Source: JANSWP01 sp041941305
GTDB taxonomy: Bacteria; Bacteroidota; Bacteroidia; Chitinophagales; Saprospiraceae
Length of the DNA: 64,000 bases
Direction of reading: 5' to 3'
Assembly (NCBI GenBank): GCA_041941305.1
Contig: JBGTQJ010000007.1
Span: 203,505-267,504 of the forward strand
Part shown: in pieces, positions 8,801 through 17,413 of the stretch
How positions within the stretch are numbered: the stretch's first letter is position 1
Layout: each line of letters starts with the position of its first letter
The notes under the pieces: model-generated
The model's input: the letters and a program-made list of their open reading frames with translations, nothing else
The model's database searches: none
Told to the model about the DNA's origin: nothing
Position numbers and translations under genes: made by a program

Positions 8801-11800
8801 ACAACTGCAGATGGCAATATCGTAAATGGAGACGCTACCTTAGTTCCAGAAGTAGATTCAGAGGGAACCTACAACTTATTGGTCACTAATACCGAGAATG
8901 GATGTACTGCCACGGCTTCAATTGAAATTACTCAAGATGACAACATTCCCATAGCTGAAGCACTTGTGACAGATCAATTGACCTGCGAAACCCTGGATTT
9001 AACCATTGATGGCAGCAATTCTACACAAGGTAGTAATATCACTTTTGAATGGACGACAATGGATGGCAATTTTGAAAGTGGGCAAAATACCTTGACTCCG
9101 TCTGTAAATGAACCGGGAACCTATACTTTAACCATTTTTGACAGTAATAATGATTGTGAAGCCAGTACCAGTGTAGTAGTTGTACAAGACATAGAATTGC
9201 CAGATGTAGAGGCGGGAAACCCATTTACATTAACTTGCGATGATCCTCAATTCACATTAGACCCTACTGGAACATCTACTGGAAGTAATTTTGAGTTTGA
9301 TTGGCAGACCCTGGATGGCAATTTTGTCAATCCACCAAACTCAATGACTCCGGAGGTAGATGCACCCGGCACCTATACTTTAACCATCACTAATACAGAG
9401 AATGGTTGTGTGGCTTCTGATGAGGTTTTGATTTCAGAAGATATGGCAATGCCGCTTGCTGAAATTGAGACGCCCCAAGTACTCACATGCGCTGTATTAA
9501 CTACCCTTTTGGATGCTCAAAACTCTAGTCAGGGATCCGAATTTTCATATGTCTGGAACAGCCAAAACGGAAATATTCTTTCAGGGCAAAATTCACTGAC
9601 TCCCCAAATCGATGCACCCGGAATTTACAATTTGGAAATCACAAACAATTCAAATGGCTGTATCTCTTTAGAAAGCATAGAAGTTTTGCAAGATGTTGAT
9701 TATCCTAACGTTGAGGCGGGAAATGGAGCAGAGATCAATTGTTATTTCCCTACCTTAAATCTAAGTGGAAGTGGTTCAACTGGAGCTGAGTTTTCCTATA
9801 GTTGGAATACTCAGGATGGCAATATTCTTTCAGGACAAAGTTCTTTAGTCCCCGAAATCGATGCACCTGGCATTTATGAGCTCACCATTTTGAATGCCGA
9901 AAATGATTGTGCTTCAACCGATTTGGTAGAAATTACTCAAAACATAGAAAATCCCTTGGCAGAAGCAGGTGATCCATTCATTTTGTCCTGTTCTATTACA
10001 TCCACTCAATTGGACGGAGCAGGCAGCGAGATTGGCAACGCGATAAGCTATTTATGGACTACACAAAACGGTAACATCCTCTCAGGGAACAATACCCTCG
10101 TACCAGAAATCAACGCTCCTGGTCTTTACACCCTGACAGTAACTAATACGGAAAACGGCTGTACGGAAAGTGATGATGTTCAAATTCAGCAAGATGCCAA
10201 TGCCCCAACAGCCGACGCTGGTTCAGCCAGCCCCATTACTTGTGCTATAACTTCTATCTCTTTAAATGGAACCAACTCTAGTCAAGGCAATGATTTTGCA
10301 TATAATTGGTCGACTCAAGATGGCAATATTCTTTCAGGACAAAATACTTTAATTCCAGAAGTGAATGCTCCTGGAACATACCTACTAACCGTTACAAATC
10401 TGGACAACAACTGTGAAACAATCGCATCGGTGATTGTAGATGAAGACACTGCCCTACCTTTCACAGAAGCTGGTGCAGATTCTGAATTGACTTGTACTAT
10501 TACAAGTTTGAGTTTGGATGCCACAGGTTCTGATCAGGGCAATCAATTTCAATATTCCTGGACAACGATTGATGGGAATATCCTTTCAGGGCAAAATTCA
10601 TTAACGCCTGAAGTAGATGCTCCTGGGACTTATGAGCTGAATATCTTAAACACCGAAAATGGTTGCGAATCAATCGATTTTGTGACGATTGGACAAAATG
10701 TTACGCCGCCAAATGCCGTTGCAGGGGTCGGAGGAGATTTGACTTGTATAGCTGATGAAGTGGTTATTTTTGGAACAGGTTCCAGCACTGGAAATGATTT
10801 TAGCTATGAATGGAACACCTTTAACGGCAATATTTCCGGGAATATCAATGACCTTATGTCCAGTGCCAATCAACCCGGTATCTATGAAATTTTAGTTACG
10901 AACAATATCAATGGTTGCACGAGTACTGCTCAAATAGAAGTCCTTCAAAATATAAGTCCCCCTATTGCTTCTGCACAGGTAAATGATATTTTGACATGTG
11001 TCATTCAAACCATTAATCTCGACGGTCAAAACTCCAGTCAGGGAGCTGACTTTCAATATAGTTGGACTACTGTAAATGGAAACATACTTTCAGGAACCAA
11101 TACTTTAAATCCACAAATTGATGAGCCAGGAACTTATCAACTAATGGTAACCAACCAAATTAATGGCTGTACTTCTACAGATGATATTTTGGTCGATCAG
11201 GACATTAATCCGCCTATAGTTTTGATTGCCAACCCTGAAATCCTGACTTGTGTCATCACTGAAATTTCTTTAGATGCATCTAATTCAAGTCAAGGCACTG
11301 ATTTCCAATATACCTGGACCACTCAAAACGGAAACATTATTGCCGGTGGACAAACCTTAAACCCTGAAGTCAATAGCCCTGGCACCTATCTTCTTACCAT
11401 TCAAAACACCGAAAACGGATGCACCCAGTCTTCTCCAATTGGAGTCGTAGAAGATGTTGAGTTACCACTTGCCAATGCCGGAGATGATTTTGTACTCAAT
11501 TGTTGGGAAGACATTCAGTTTTTGGATGGCTCTGCTTCTCAAGGCACCTCCAGTTTATCTTATGAATGGACGACTTCAGATGGTGCTTTGGAAAATGGAA
11601 TCAATACTCCAAACCCGGGAATCAGTGCTGGCGGCTCTTACCAAATCGTAGTCACAAATTCCGGAAATGGTTGTTCACACTCGGATTTTGTAATTGTTAC
11701 AGAAGATTTTCCTTTTGCAACAACAGAAATTGCTCAACCGCTTTGTTTTGGCGATAAAGGGCATATTAACATTGCCAATGTCACAGGTGGAACGAGCCCC

Positions 11801-12484
11801 TATTTGTATTCTATTGATGGAGAAAATTTTGTCTCAGCATCTTTTTTTACAAATCTTGAAGCAGGCAATTACAATATCATCGTGCAAGATGTCAATGGTT
11901 GCGAACATGCTGAAGCCCAAACCATTATACAACCTCAAAAAGTAGAAGTATTTGTAGAGCCAGAAGTGGAGGTAAGTTTAGGAGAAAGTTATCAACTGGT
12001 AACTCAAACCAGTATTCCGACAACTCAAATCACCAATATACAATGGACACCAGCTGAAAGTTTGTCCTGTAATGATTGCTTAAATCCCATTGCGACTCCT
12101 ACTCAAACAACCCTATACAACGTCATCATTGAAAATGAACATGGTTGCAAAGACGAAGCGCCTGTCCTCATTCGTGTAAAAAAGGATGTGAACATATACA
12201 TTCCAAACGCCTTTAGTCCCAATGGTGATGGGCTCAATGATCAATTTTATATTTTCGCCAAAGCAGAAGGCATCTCAAAAATTAAATCCTTTCTGATATT
12301 TGACAGGTGGGGTGAAACCATGTTTGAGTATTACGATTTTCAACCCAACGATCCTGCCTATGGCTGGGATGGAACCTTTAGAGGAGAATTGCTCAATCCT
12401 GCAGTGTTTGTATACTTTGCCGAGGTGGAATTTATCGATGGAAGTATTGAGTTATTTGAAGGGGATGTAACAATCGCAAGGTAA
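5855..12484 (+). CDS. Giant T9SS-secreted repeat protein with type B (CHU_C) sorting domain
   Basis: A 2209-residue surface or secreted protein. It starts with a signal peptide (MKTRLFYLFFIGCFLPIFQYAQ), then a PKD-like unit beginning CGITVNAGDD and a jelly-roll, carbohydrate-binding-like module (NLITNGNFESGNVGF ... FALDDIGF). About 20 tandem Ig/PKD-like domains of ~84 residues follow, each with two Cys and a core YxWTTxDGNIxSG...GTYxLxxTNxxNGC. One SprB-type repeat (LCFGDKGHINIANVTGG...), one further domain, and a gliding-motility C-terminal domain (IPNAFSPNGDGLNDQF...FDRWGE...GWDG) complete it. The last is the type B T9SS signal. The likely role is adhesion or gliding; no enzymatic motif was seen. 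A shorter paralogue lies at 55376. Confidence 0.92.
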   Translation: MKTRLFYLFFIGCFLPIFQYAQPCGITVNAGDDLAVCFPGGPIQLNGSVGGNVLTYSWSPAIGLSDPNILNPIATVTSTTTYTLTAGTFNPSVNLITNGNFESGNVGFTTDYTYSPNDLWPEGTYATLTNPNSAHPNFSPCGDHTTGSGTMMVVNGAANLQDVWCQTVAVTPNTNYAFSAWVASVNPSSPAQLQFSINGMLIGNVFNASPNTCVWQEFFATWNSGGASSALICIVNQNTAASGNDFALDDIGFSPLCEETDDVTIEVVQIFAVANPVVFIDCNENGGAGLQLDGTGSSTGTNITYNWTTFDGNILSGGNTLTPTVNAPGTYTLDVTFNDGFTNCSQQAIVQVVEDPNIPFANAASPFNIDCNNLTVTVLGTGSSEGTEYIYNWTATNGGNILTGETTLTPIVDAAGTYTILVTNTDNGCTAEASVTIVEDTQEPDAQANNPGNLDCLNTTLIVDGFGSSEGTEYDYQWSTNDGNILNGETSLEPEIDQPGTYTILVTNTDNGCTAEAQTTIDEDTAPPDVCISNPEELTCILSEIMLDGTCSNNFGNFTYQWTTSNGNIVSDENTLEPTVNASGTYTLTITNEGNGCTEESPIEVTENVDEPVVDIEIPEVLSCTVTNVVLDGTNSSNANNFTFQWNSSDGNIVSGENTLEPTVNAAGNYTLTITNQDNGCTAEESTEVMGDADLPIADAGTPINLDCLTLNIELDGENSSQGNNFTYQWTTSDGNIVNGEQTLSPEVNAGGTYFLVVTNTNNDCTATSAVTIPQDMDLPIADAGDSSIINCLNLTEILNGENSSQGNEFSYNWTTNDGNIVNGQNTLSPEVDSGGTYVLTITNQNNNCVSEDTVVIGQNLDMPLADAGNPAELNCLTDTLLLSGSNSSIGNEISYEWSTADGNILSGNDSLIVEIDAPGTYQLVVLNTLNGCVDTSEVSISQDIQVPIADAGQTFQLDCNMPVGVLDGESSSQGIEFEYIWTTADGNIVNGDATLVPEVDSEGTYNLLVTNTENGCTATASIEITQDDNIPIAEALVTDQLTCETLDLTIDGSNSTQGSNITFEWTTMDGNFESGQNTLTPSVNEPGTYTLTIFDSNNDCEASTSVVVVQDIELPDVEAGNPFTLTCDDPQFTLDPTGTSTGSNFEFDWQTLDGNFVNPPNSMTPEVDAPGTYTLTITNTENGCVASDEVLISEDMAMPLAEIETPQVLTCAVLTTLLDAQNSSQGSEFSYVWNSQNGNILSGQNSLTPQIDAPGIYNLEITNNSNGCISLESIEVLQDVDYPNVEAGNGAEINCYFPTLNLSGSGSTGAEFSYSWNTQDGNILSGQSSLVPEIDAPGIYELTILNAENDCASTDLVEITQNIENPLAEAGDPFILSCSITSTQLDGAGSEIGNAISYLWTTQNGNILSGNNTLVPEINAPGLYTLTVTNTENGCTESDDVQIQQDANAPTADAGSASPITCAITSISLNGTNSSQGNDFAYNWSTQDGNILSGQNTLIPEVNAPGTYLLTVTNLDNNCETIASVIVDEDTALPFTEAGADSELTCTITSLSLDATGSDQGNQFQYSWTTIDGNILSGQNSLTPEVDAPGTYELNILNTENGCESIDFVTIGQNVTPPNAVAGVGGDLTCIADEVVIFGTGSSTGNDFSYEWNTFNGNISGNINDLMSSANQPGIYEILVTNNINGCTSTAQIEVLQNISPPIASAQVNDILTCVIQTINLDGQNSSQGADFQYSWTTVNGNILSGTNTLNPQIDEPGTYQLMVTNQINGCTSTDDILVDQDINPPIVLIANPEILTCVITEISLDASNSSQGTDFQYTWTTQNGNIIAGGQTLNPEVNSPGTYLLTIQNTENGCTQSSPIGVVEDVELPLANAGDDFVLNCWEDIQFLDGSASQGTSSLSYEWTTSDGALENGINTPNPGISAGGSYQIVVTNSGNGCSHSDFVIVTEDFPFATTEIAQPLCFGDKGHINIANVTGGTSPYLYSIDGENFVSASFFTNLEAGNYNIIVQDVNGCEHAEAQTIIQPQKVEVFVEPEVEVSLGESYQLVTQTSIPTTQITNIQWTPAESLSCNDCLNPIATPTQTTLYNVIIENEHGCKDEAPVLIRVKKDVNIYIPNAFSPNGDGLNDQFYIFAKAEGISKIKSFLIFDRWGETMFEYYDFQPNDPAYGWDGTFRGELLNPAVFVYFAEVEFIDGSIELFEGDVTIAR
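6660..11720 (+). repeat. About 20 tandem ~252-bp repeats encoding Ig/PKD-like domains
   Basis: The units are about 84 codons, with DNA-level similarity strongest around GATGGCAATATTCTTTCAGG and the AATGGCTGTAC-type ends. The repeats have diverged (no two looked identical by eye), so the array is old or under diversifying change, not a fresh amplification. Each unit begins near xADAGxxxxLxC and ends near a D-x-x-x-P linker; the paired cysteines probably form one disulfide per domain. Confidence 0.85.
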
Positions 12485-12538
12485 AAATGTGGTAAGCTAA
12501 ATGGCGAATCCTGTTCGGCGTAAATATTTTTAATCACA

Positions 12539-12573
12539 TTTGTTTTTAAACTCAAATTCCTCTCCTACCTTTG
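12539..12573 (+). promoter_or_regulatory. Bacteroidota-type promoter of pckA
   Basis: TTTG at 12539-12542 and TACCTTTG at 12566-12573 match both consensus boxes exactly, with a 23-nt spacer at the long end of the usual range. The transcript would start about 60 nt before the pckA ATG at 12640. Confidence 0.75.
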
Positions 12574-12639
12574 CGCCCTTTTAAAAAGAAAATTCAATTA
12601 TCTGAAGTCCAAACTAAATAAATTACCACCGCAATCAAC

Positions 12640-14202
12640 ATGAAAAATCAAATATCGAATCTCCAGCCAGCAGCACTTGTCGAACAAGCAATCGTAAATG
12701 GTCAGGGAAAACTTAGTAGCTCCGGAGCTTTGGTCGTCCGAACCGGAAAGTTTACCGGACGTTCCCCAAAAGATCGTTTTATTGTCAAGGATGCCCGTAC
12801 AAAGCATACCGTAGATTGGGGAGATATCAATATGCCAATAGATGTCAAAAGCTATCGAAAACTATATGACAAAATCATAGAGTATTCCAATTCGCTTGAA
12901 AAAGTATATGTAAGAGATGCTCATGCCTGTGCCAATCCAAATTATCGCCTCAATGTGAGAGTCTTCACTGAATATCCCTGGCAAAATTTGTTTGTGTACA
13001 ATATGTTTTTACGCCCTACAGAAAAAGATTTGACGAGTTTTACGCCAGACTGGAGGGTATATGCATTCCCTGGTGTGGCGGCAAATCCAAAAGAACACCA
13101 CACCCGCCAGGAAAATTTTTCAATTATCAACTTCACTGACAAAGTCATTATTATTGGAGGCACCGCATATACTGGAGAGATCAAAAAAGGAATTTTCTCT
13201 GCACTCAATTATTTATTACCCACCAATAATAATGTCCTTCCCATGCACTGCTCCGCGAATGTAGGCTCTGAAGGAGATACCGCCTTATTCTTTGGCTTAT
13301 CAGGAACTGGAAAAACGACCCTTTCAAATGACCCGGAAAGAAGGTTAATTGGAGACGATGAGCATGGATGGTCCAAAGAATCTGTCTTCAACTTTGAAGG
13401 TGGTTGCTATGCCAAGACAATTGACTTGTCCCCTACAAAAGAACCTCAAATCTATAAAGCCATTAAATTTGGAGCCTTGTTGGAGAATGTTGGATTTGAG
13501 GAAGATGGTTGTACCGTGGATTATGAAAATGTAGAAGTTACCCAAAATACCCGTGTCAGTTACCCTATTTATCACATTGACAATATTATGTTTAAATCGA
13601 GGGGTGACATTCCAGAAAATATCTTCTTCCTTACTTGTGATGCCTTTGGAATTTTACCTCCGATATCCCGATTGACTCCAGATCAAGCCATGTACCATTT
13701 TATCAGTGGCTACACAGCCAAAATTGCCGGAACAGAAGAAGGCATTAATGAGCCAGAAGCTACCTTTTCTGCCTGCTTTGGAGCACCCTTCTTGCCTTTG
13801 AATCCTACCCAATATGCTGAACTCCTGGGCAAGAAACTAAAACAAGGTAGTCGTTCAGGAGATGGGGAAATCAACGTTTGGCTGGTCAATACCGGATGGA
13901 CTGGAGGACCTTATGGCGAAGGACATAGAATTGAGCTATCCTTCACAAGGGCAATGATTAAAGCTGCTTTGACCGGAGAATTGAACAAAGTAGATTACCA
14001 TACACACCCTGTATTTGGCTTGGCAATTCCTAAAAAATGCCCTGATGTCCCAAATGCCGTTTTAAATCCTCGAGATACCTGGCGAAATGAAGAAGAATAC
14101 GATAAAGTAGCAAAAGATTTGGCAGCACGGTTTAATAAAAATTTTAAAAAATACGCTTCAAAAGCAAGCCCAGAAATTATTACTGCGGGACCAAAAGGAT
14201 GA
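12640..14202 (+). CDS. pckA: Phosphoenolpyruvate carboxykinase (ATP)
   Basis: This enzyme converts oxaloacetate and ATP to phosphoenolpyruvate, CO2 and ADP, the entry step of gluconeogenesis, in the cytoplasm. At 520 residues it has the normal length for the ATP-dependent form. GRSPKDRFIV (residues 40-49) is the substrate-binding start, GLSGTGKTT at 219-227 is the P-loop, and GDDEHGW at 238-244 is the metal-binding kinase-2 motif. TGWTGGPYGEGHRI near the C-terminus is the adenine-binding region. It has its own promoter (12539-12573) and is a single-gene unit facing a minus-strand gene. Confidence 0.98.
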   Translation: MKNQISNLQPAALVEQAIVNGQGKLSSSGALVVRTGKFTGRSPKDRFIVKDARTKHTVDWGDINMPIDVKSYRKLYDKIIEYSNSLEKVYVRDAHACANPNYRLNVRVFTEYPWQNLFVYNMFLRPTEKDLTSFTPDWRVYAFPGVAANPKEHHTRQENFSIINFTDKVIIIGGTAYTGEIKKGIFSALNYLLPTNNNVLPMHCSANVGSEGDTALFFGLSGTGKTTLSNDPERRLIGDDEHGWSKESVFNFEGGCYAKTIDLSPTKEPQIYKAIKFGALLENVGFEEDGCTVDYENVEVTQNTRVSYPIYHIDNIMFKSRGDIPENIFFLTCDAFGILPPISRLTPDQAMYHFISGYTAKIAGTEEGINEPEATFSACFGAPFLPLNPTQYAELLGKKLKQGSRSGDGEINVWLVNTGWTGGPYGEGHRIELSFTRAMIKAALTGELNKVDYHTHPVFGLAIPKKCPDVPNAVLNPRDTWRNEEEYDKVAKDLAARFNKNFKKYASKASPEIITAGPKG

Positions 14203-14214
14203 GGAAATTAAAAA

Positions 14215-14240
14215 AAGAGGCAAATAGAAATTTGCCTCTT
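14215..14240 (-). terminator. Hairpin between convergent pckA and the 198-aa gene
   Basis: AAGAGGCAAA (14215-14224) pairs with TTTGCCTCTT (14231-14240). Read on the minus strand the stem is followed by a run of T (the AAAAAA at 14209-14214), so it is best seen as the terminator of the minus-strand gene at 14286-14882. It could also act for pckA. Confidence 0.7.
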
Positions 14241-14285
14241 CAAAAATGTATAAAACGAAAAACCAACTTTTTGGGGATATTCTTA

Positions 14286-14882
14286 TTATCGAATTTCAAT
14301 GGTGTGATCAAAAGCAAAATCGTCAATCTTTACCCAAAAAGTGTAGTAACCGGTTTTCAGTCGGGTAACATCGTATCGTTTTTGCAAGCTGCCTTTTCCG
14401 GAAATCGTCTCACTTAACAACTCTTCTCCATAATTATTCTCCAGAACCAATTTGACAACGTTTCCATCCGAATTTAGCATCGTCATATCTACGTAATCTC
14501 CATCAAAATTGTAATGTGGTTTGTAGATGACTTTTAGCAAAGTTTGATCTATATCCAATTTATTCTTTTTAATAGTAATTGGCTGAATTCGAAGCATTTG
14601 CTCATTCTCAATCAATAAAAAATAGGCACCTTCAGATACATTTTCGAGATTGTACTTTCGTGCAAAATTGCTCGTTTTTTTTACATCTTCTTCAAAAATC
14701 AATTGACCATCAGTGCCTTTTAACCTAATTTCAAAATCAGTTAAACCGGCAGATTCATGAAATAGAACAAAGGCTTTACCATAGCTCGCCTTGATAGCAA
14801 AACCTGGATTCGTTCCCGTATTTGCTATAGCCATGTTTACAAAAAATAACATAATCAGAAAACCCTTAAGCAATCGTTTCAT
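14286..14882 (-). CDS. Secreted protein with two beta-sandwich-like units, function unknown
   Basis: I do not recognise the family. The 198 residues begin with a signal peptide (MKRLLKGFLIMLFFVNMAIA). Two similar halves follow, each with alternating hydrophobic strands and a LxxxGxYxFxV-like end (NVSEGAYFLLIENEQMLRIQPITI and RLKTGYYTFWVKIDDFAFDHTIEI). That shape resembles the fold of T9SS type A tails, but the PNP motif is missing. The gene is monocistronic with its own downstream hairpin. It is probably periplasmic or surface-exposed. Confidence 0.7.
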   Translation of the reverse strand: MKRLLKGFLIMLFFVNMAIANTGTNPGFAIKASYGKAFVLFHESAGLTDFEIRLKGTDGQLIFEEDVKKTSNFARKYNLENVSEGAYFLLIENEQMLRIQPITIKKNKLDIDQTLLKVIYKPHYNFDGDYVDMTMLNSDGNVVKLVLENNYGEELLSETISGKGSLQKRYDVTRLKTGYYTFWVKIDDFAFDHTIEIR

Positions 14883-15273
14883 AATGACAGTTTTTAAGGT
14901 GATTAATTCAAGTTGCCTTAATTAATAAAACAGCATGAATACATTGTGTAATGAATCAATGTTCTTTTAACTCTTTTTACTTAATTCATTAAAAAAGCGT
15001 CTTTAACAGTGTGGTAATCAACCACCAATATTTGGTTGAAATAAGCTTTAGAATTAATCAAAACATTCAATTCAAGACTTTTATCAAAATTTGATGCTGC
15101 AAAATTATGAGGAGATGGAAAGATGAACTACCCCTGGATTAGCCAATTTCAATGGAATTTTAACCAAATAACCAATCCAATATCAAGATTAGGTTAATTT
15201 AGCACATAAAATGGTTAAAATAAGAAGGGTTTTCTCCTTCAGTCCATTTTAGATTTGTTGAAAAATCAGGTCC
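14883..15273. promoter_or_regulatory. 391-bp divergent intergenic region with direct repeats upstream of the AraC gene
   Basis: The region is AT-rich, with no convincing ORF. TGGTTGAAATAAG (15033-15045) recurs as TGGTTAAAATAAG (15212-15224), 12 of 13 bases alike, a possible pair of direct-repeat sites of the kind AraC-family regulators bind. CAACCACCAATATTTGGTTG (15019-15038) is a short inverted repeat overlapping the first copy. TAGATTTG at 15250-15257 fits a -7 box for the AraC gene, 17 bp before its ATG. Confidence 0.4.
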
Positions 15274-16149
15274 ATGGTTATAAAAAACCCATCTTTAGAA
15301 AAGATTAGTCCAGAGTTTGGAAGTTCAATTGCTGTAAAACAGTATTCCGACCCCAATCCCAATTTGAAAAATCCTTTTTGGCATTTTCATCCAGAATTAG
15401 AATTGGTATATGTAAAAGGAGGAAGTGGTAAAAGACATATTGGAAATCACATTTCTTATTATAAAAATGGTGGCTTGATATTTATTGGCTCCAATTTACC
15501 CCATTATGGATTCACAGACAGATTGACAGGCAACGATTCAGAAACAGTCATTCAATTAGGTGAAAATTTTCTAGGGGAGGCCTTTTTTACTATTCCCGAG
15601 ATGGAACCAATTCGACAATTATTCGAAAGAGCCAAAGTCGGTATTACGTTTTTGGGAGAAACTAAGCTGAATATTGGGGAACGAATTGAGCAGTTACCTA
15701 AATTAAACAACTTTGATAGACTATTAGAGCTGCTTCAGATTTTACAATCCCTCGCACTGACCAAAGAATACAGATTGCTCAATGCCGATGGATTCAAGCT
15801 GGAAGTAGAACATCAGGACAATGACAGAATAAACATCATTTACGACTATGTAAGAGAAAATTTTCAAGGCCCTATCCGACTTTCGGAAATTGCTGCGGAA
15901 GTGGCTTTAACGGTTCCAGGATTTTGTCGCTATTTCAAAAAGATTTCAGGAAAAACTTTTACCAAGTTTGTAAACGAGTTTCGAGTCGTACATGCCACCA
16001 AGCTGCTCTCAGAAGAAACCACCTCCATCACCGAAATCTGCTTCGAAAGTGGCTTCAACAATTTCTCTCATTTCAATAAAGTATTTAAAGAGGTGACCAA
16101 AAAAAGTCCCTCCGCTTATAGAAAGGAGATAACGCAAGTCATCAGCTAA
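15274..16149 (+). CDS. AraC family transcriptional regulator with cupin-like sensor domain
   Basis: A 291-residue DNA-binding regulator. The N-terminal ~100 residues form a cupin-like sensing domain (PFWHFHPELELVYVKGGSGKRHIGNH, GGLIFIGSNLPHYGF), where the histidines suggest a small-ligand or sugar pocket. The C-terminal ~100 residues hold the two AraC helix-turn-helix units (LSEIAAEVALTVPGFCRYFKKISGKTF and SITEICFESGFNNFSHFNKVFKEVTKKSPSAYRK). The target is unknown; direct repeats upstream suggest autoregulation. A short GCCCAA-ttta-TTGGGC hairpin sits 32 bp after the stop. The ATG at 15274 gives a full-length cupin domain. Confidence 0.9.
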   Translation: MVIKNPSLEKISPEFGSSIAVKQYSDPNPNLKNPFWHFHPELELVYVKGGSGKRHIGNHISYYKNGGLIFIGSNLPHYGFTDRLTGNDSETVIQLGENFLGEAFFTIPEMEPIRQLFERAKVGITFLGETKLNIGERIEQLPKLNNFDRLLELLQILQSLALTKEYRLLNADGFKLEVEHQDNDRINIIYDYVRENFQGPIRLSEIAAEVALTVPGFCRYFKKISGKTFTKFVNEFRVVHATKLLSEETTSITEICFESGFNNFSHFNKVFKEVTKKSPSAYRKEITQVIS

Positions 16150-16248
16150 TCGGGTTGACCAAGAATATGGCAATGTAATCGCCCAATTTATTGGGCTGAT
16201 TGAGAATCAAAGACTTGTGAGAAAAGAGCAAAAGGGAAAAGAAAAAGG

Positions 16249-16318
16249 AGTGATGCTTCAATGACAATTCGCTTCATGAGAAAGATTTTATTTGAAGAAG
16301 TTTCACAGGAGCATCACT
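16249..16318 (-). terminator. Probable terminator of the VWA lipoprotein gene
   Basis: AGTGATGCT (16249-16257) pairs with AGCATCACT (16310-16318) around a 52-nt spacer. On the minus strand the stem is followed by CCTTTTTCTTTTTCCC. The long loop makes this less certain than a compact hairpin. Confidence 0.45.
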
Positions 16319-16326
16319 TGAAATGA

Positions 16327-17307
16327 TCAATTCCCAAACCCAGAACTATTGAATTTTTCTACGATTTGGGAATCGCCATCGCGATTGGTATTTCCGTCGA
16401 TTTCAACAATTAATTCATTTTCATAAGGAGATGGGTCCGTAATTGGACTTTGATAATACATATAATAGATGCTGCCAGAAAGGTTTTCTATTTCGGTTTG
16501 AATGTTTAAAAACATATTCTCTACGGCGCTGATATCTTCAGCTTTATTGTAACGATCAGAGGTACCTGCCAAAGACTTCAAAGCACTTTCATCCAAATCC
16601 GAGCTACTCAAAGCCGCGACGTATACTTTTTTGTTTCCTAAGGCAGATTTGGCATCGCTAAGTGTGATAGCCGGAGTGGCATTGTGCCGACCATCCGTAA
16701 AAATCACCAGGCTACCGTCAACGATGTTTTCTATAGAATATTCATCTTCCCAGAGATCAGCAACATCAATAATGGCACCGTATAGGTTGGTAGAATTCAC
16801 CAAATTTGTTTCGGGAATAGTATTAATGGCATTGATTAGCTCATTTTTATTAGTGGTGAAATCTTTTAACAAATAAGTGTCTTTGTCGAATAAATAAATT
16901 GCCATTTCCTGTTCATTCATTTTTTGATCGACCAGAGAAATAGCGGCAGTTTTGATTTGATCTATTAAGCCTTCTACACTTTTAGTAATATCTAACAATA
17001 AAACGGTCCTCAATGAATATGGAATCCTGCCTTGATCAATTTTCAATGAAGCTTCTGAATCAATTCTTCCACCATTTTCGCGAACGATAAAATCATCAAC
17101 CGTCAAATTAGCAACACCCTTGTGATAATAATCAGTGACTTGAAAAAGTATTTGAACCTCTCGATTGTTGGGTTCTACCCCCACTTCATATGCTTCCAAT
17201 CGGTAAAAATTGTCTTTATCTATTGGACGGACATTGTCTTTACCGCAACTGGTGAAAAATAAAATTCCTACAAGAACGATTTTTGAAAAAAGGTGGATTG
17301 TTTTCAT
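16327..17307 (-). CDS. VWA-domain lipoprotein
   Basis: A 326-residue lipoprotein: the signal ends in the lipobox LFFTSC with Cys21 followed by GKD. A short beta-domain (residues ~30-95) precedes a von Willebrand factor A domain. The metal-ion-dependent adhesion site is visible as DITKS (106-110; Thr replaces the first Ser of DxSxS), NSTNLYGAI, and IFTDGRHN. Such proteins bind protein partners or matrix through a divalent ion at the cell envelope. No partner is evident from the neighbours: it is convergent with araC and divergent from the truncated transglutaminase-like gene. Confidence 0.85.
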   Translation of the reverse strand: MKTIHLFSKIVLVGILFFTSCGKDNVRPIDKDNFYRLEAYEVGVEPNNREVQILFQVTDYYHKGVANLTVDDFIVRENGGRIDSEASLKIDQGRIPYSLRTVLLLDITKSVEGLIDQIKTAAISLVDQKMNEQEMAIYLFDKDTYLLKDFTTNKNELINAINTIPETNLVNSTNLYGAIIDVADLWEDEYSIENIVDGSLVIFTDGRHNATPAITLSDAKSALGNKKVYVAALSSSDLDESALKSLAGTSDRYNKAEDISAVENMFLNIQTEIENLSGSIYYMYYQSPITDPSPYENELIVEIDGNTNRDGDSQIVEKFNSSGFGN

Positions 17308-17413
17308 GTCGAAAATATTTTTATTAGTCGGGAGTTAGGAGTTAAGGAACCTTCATAAATCTGTGCCTAAACGAATGGGTAACCACCTTTTAGTATAGCT
17401 TTTTAGTTTTTAA

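Noticed and set aside
6660..11720. Tandem repeat array considered as a possible CRISPR
   Set aside because: The repeat unit is ~252 bp, diverged and in frame within one ORF; there are no short identical repeats with unique spacers.
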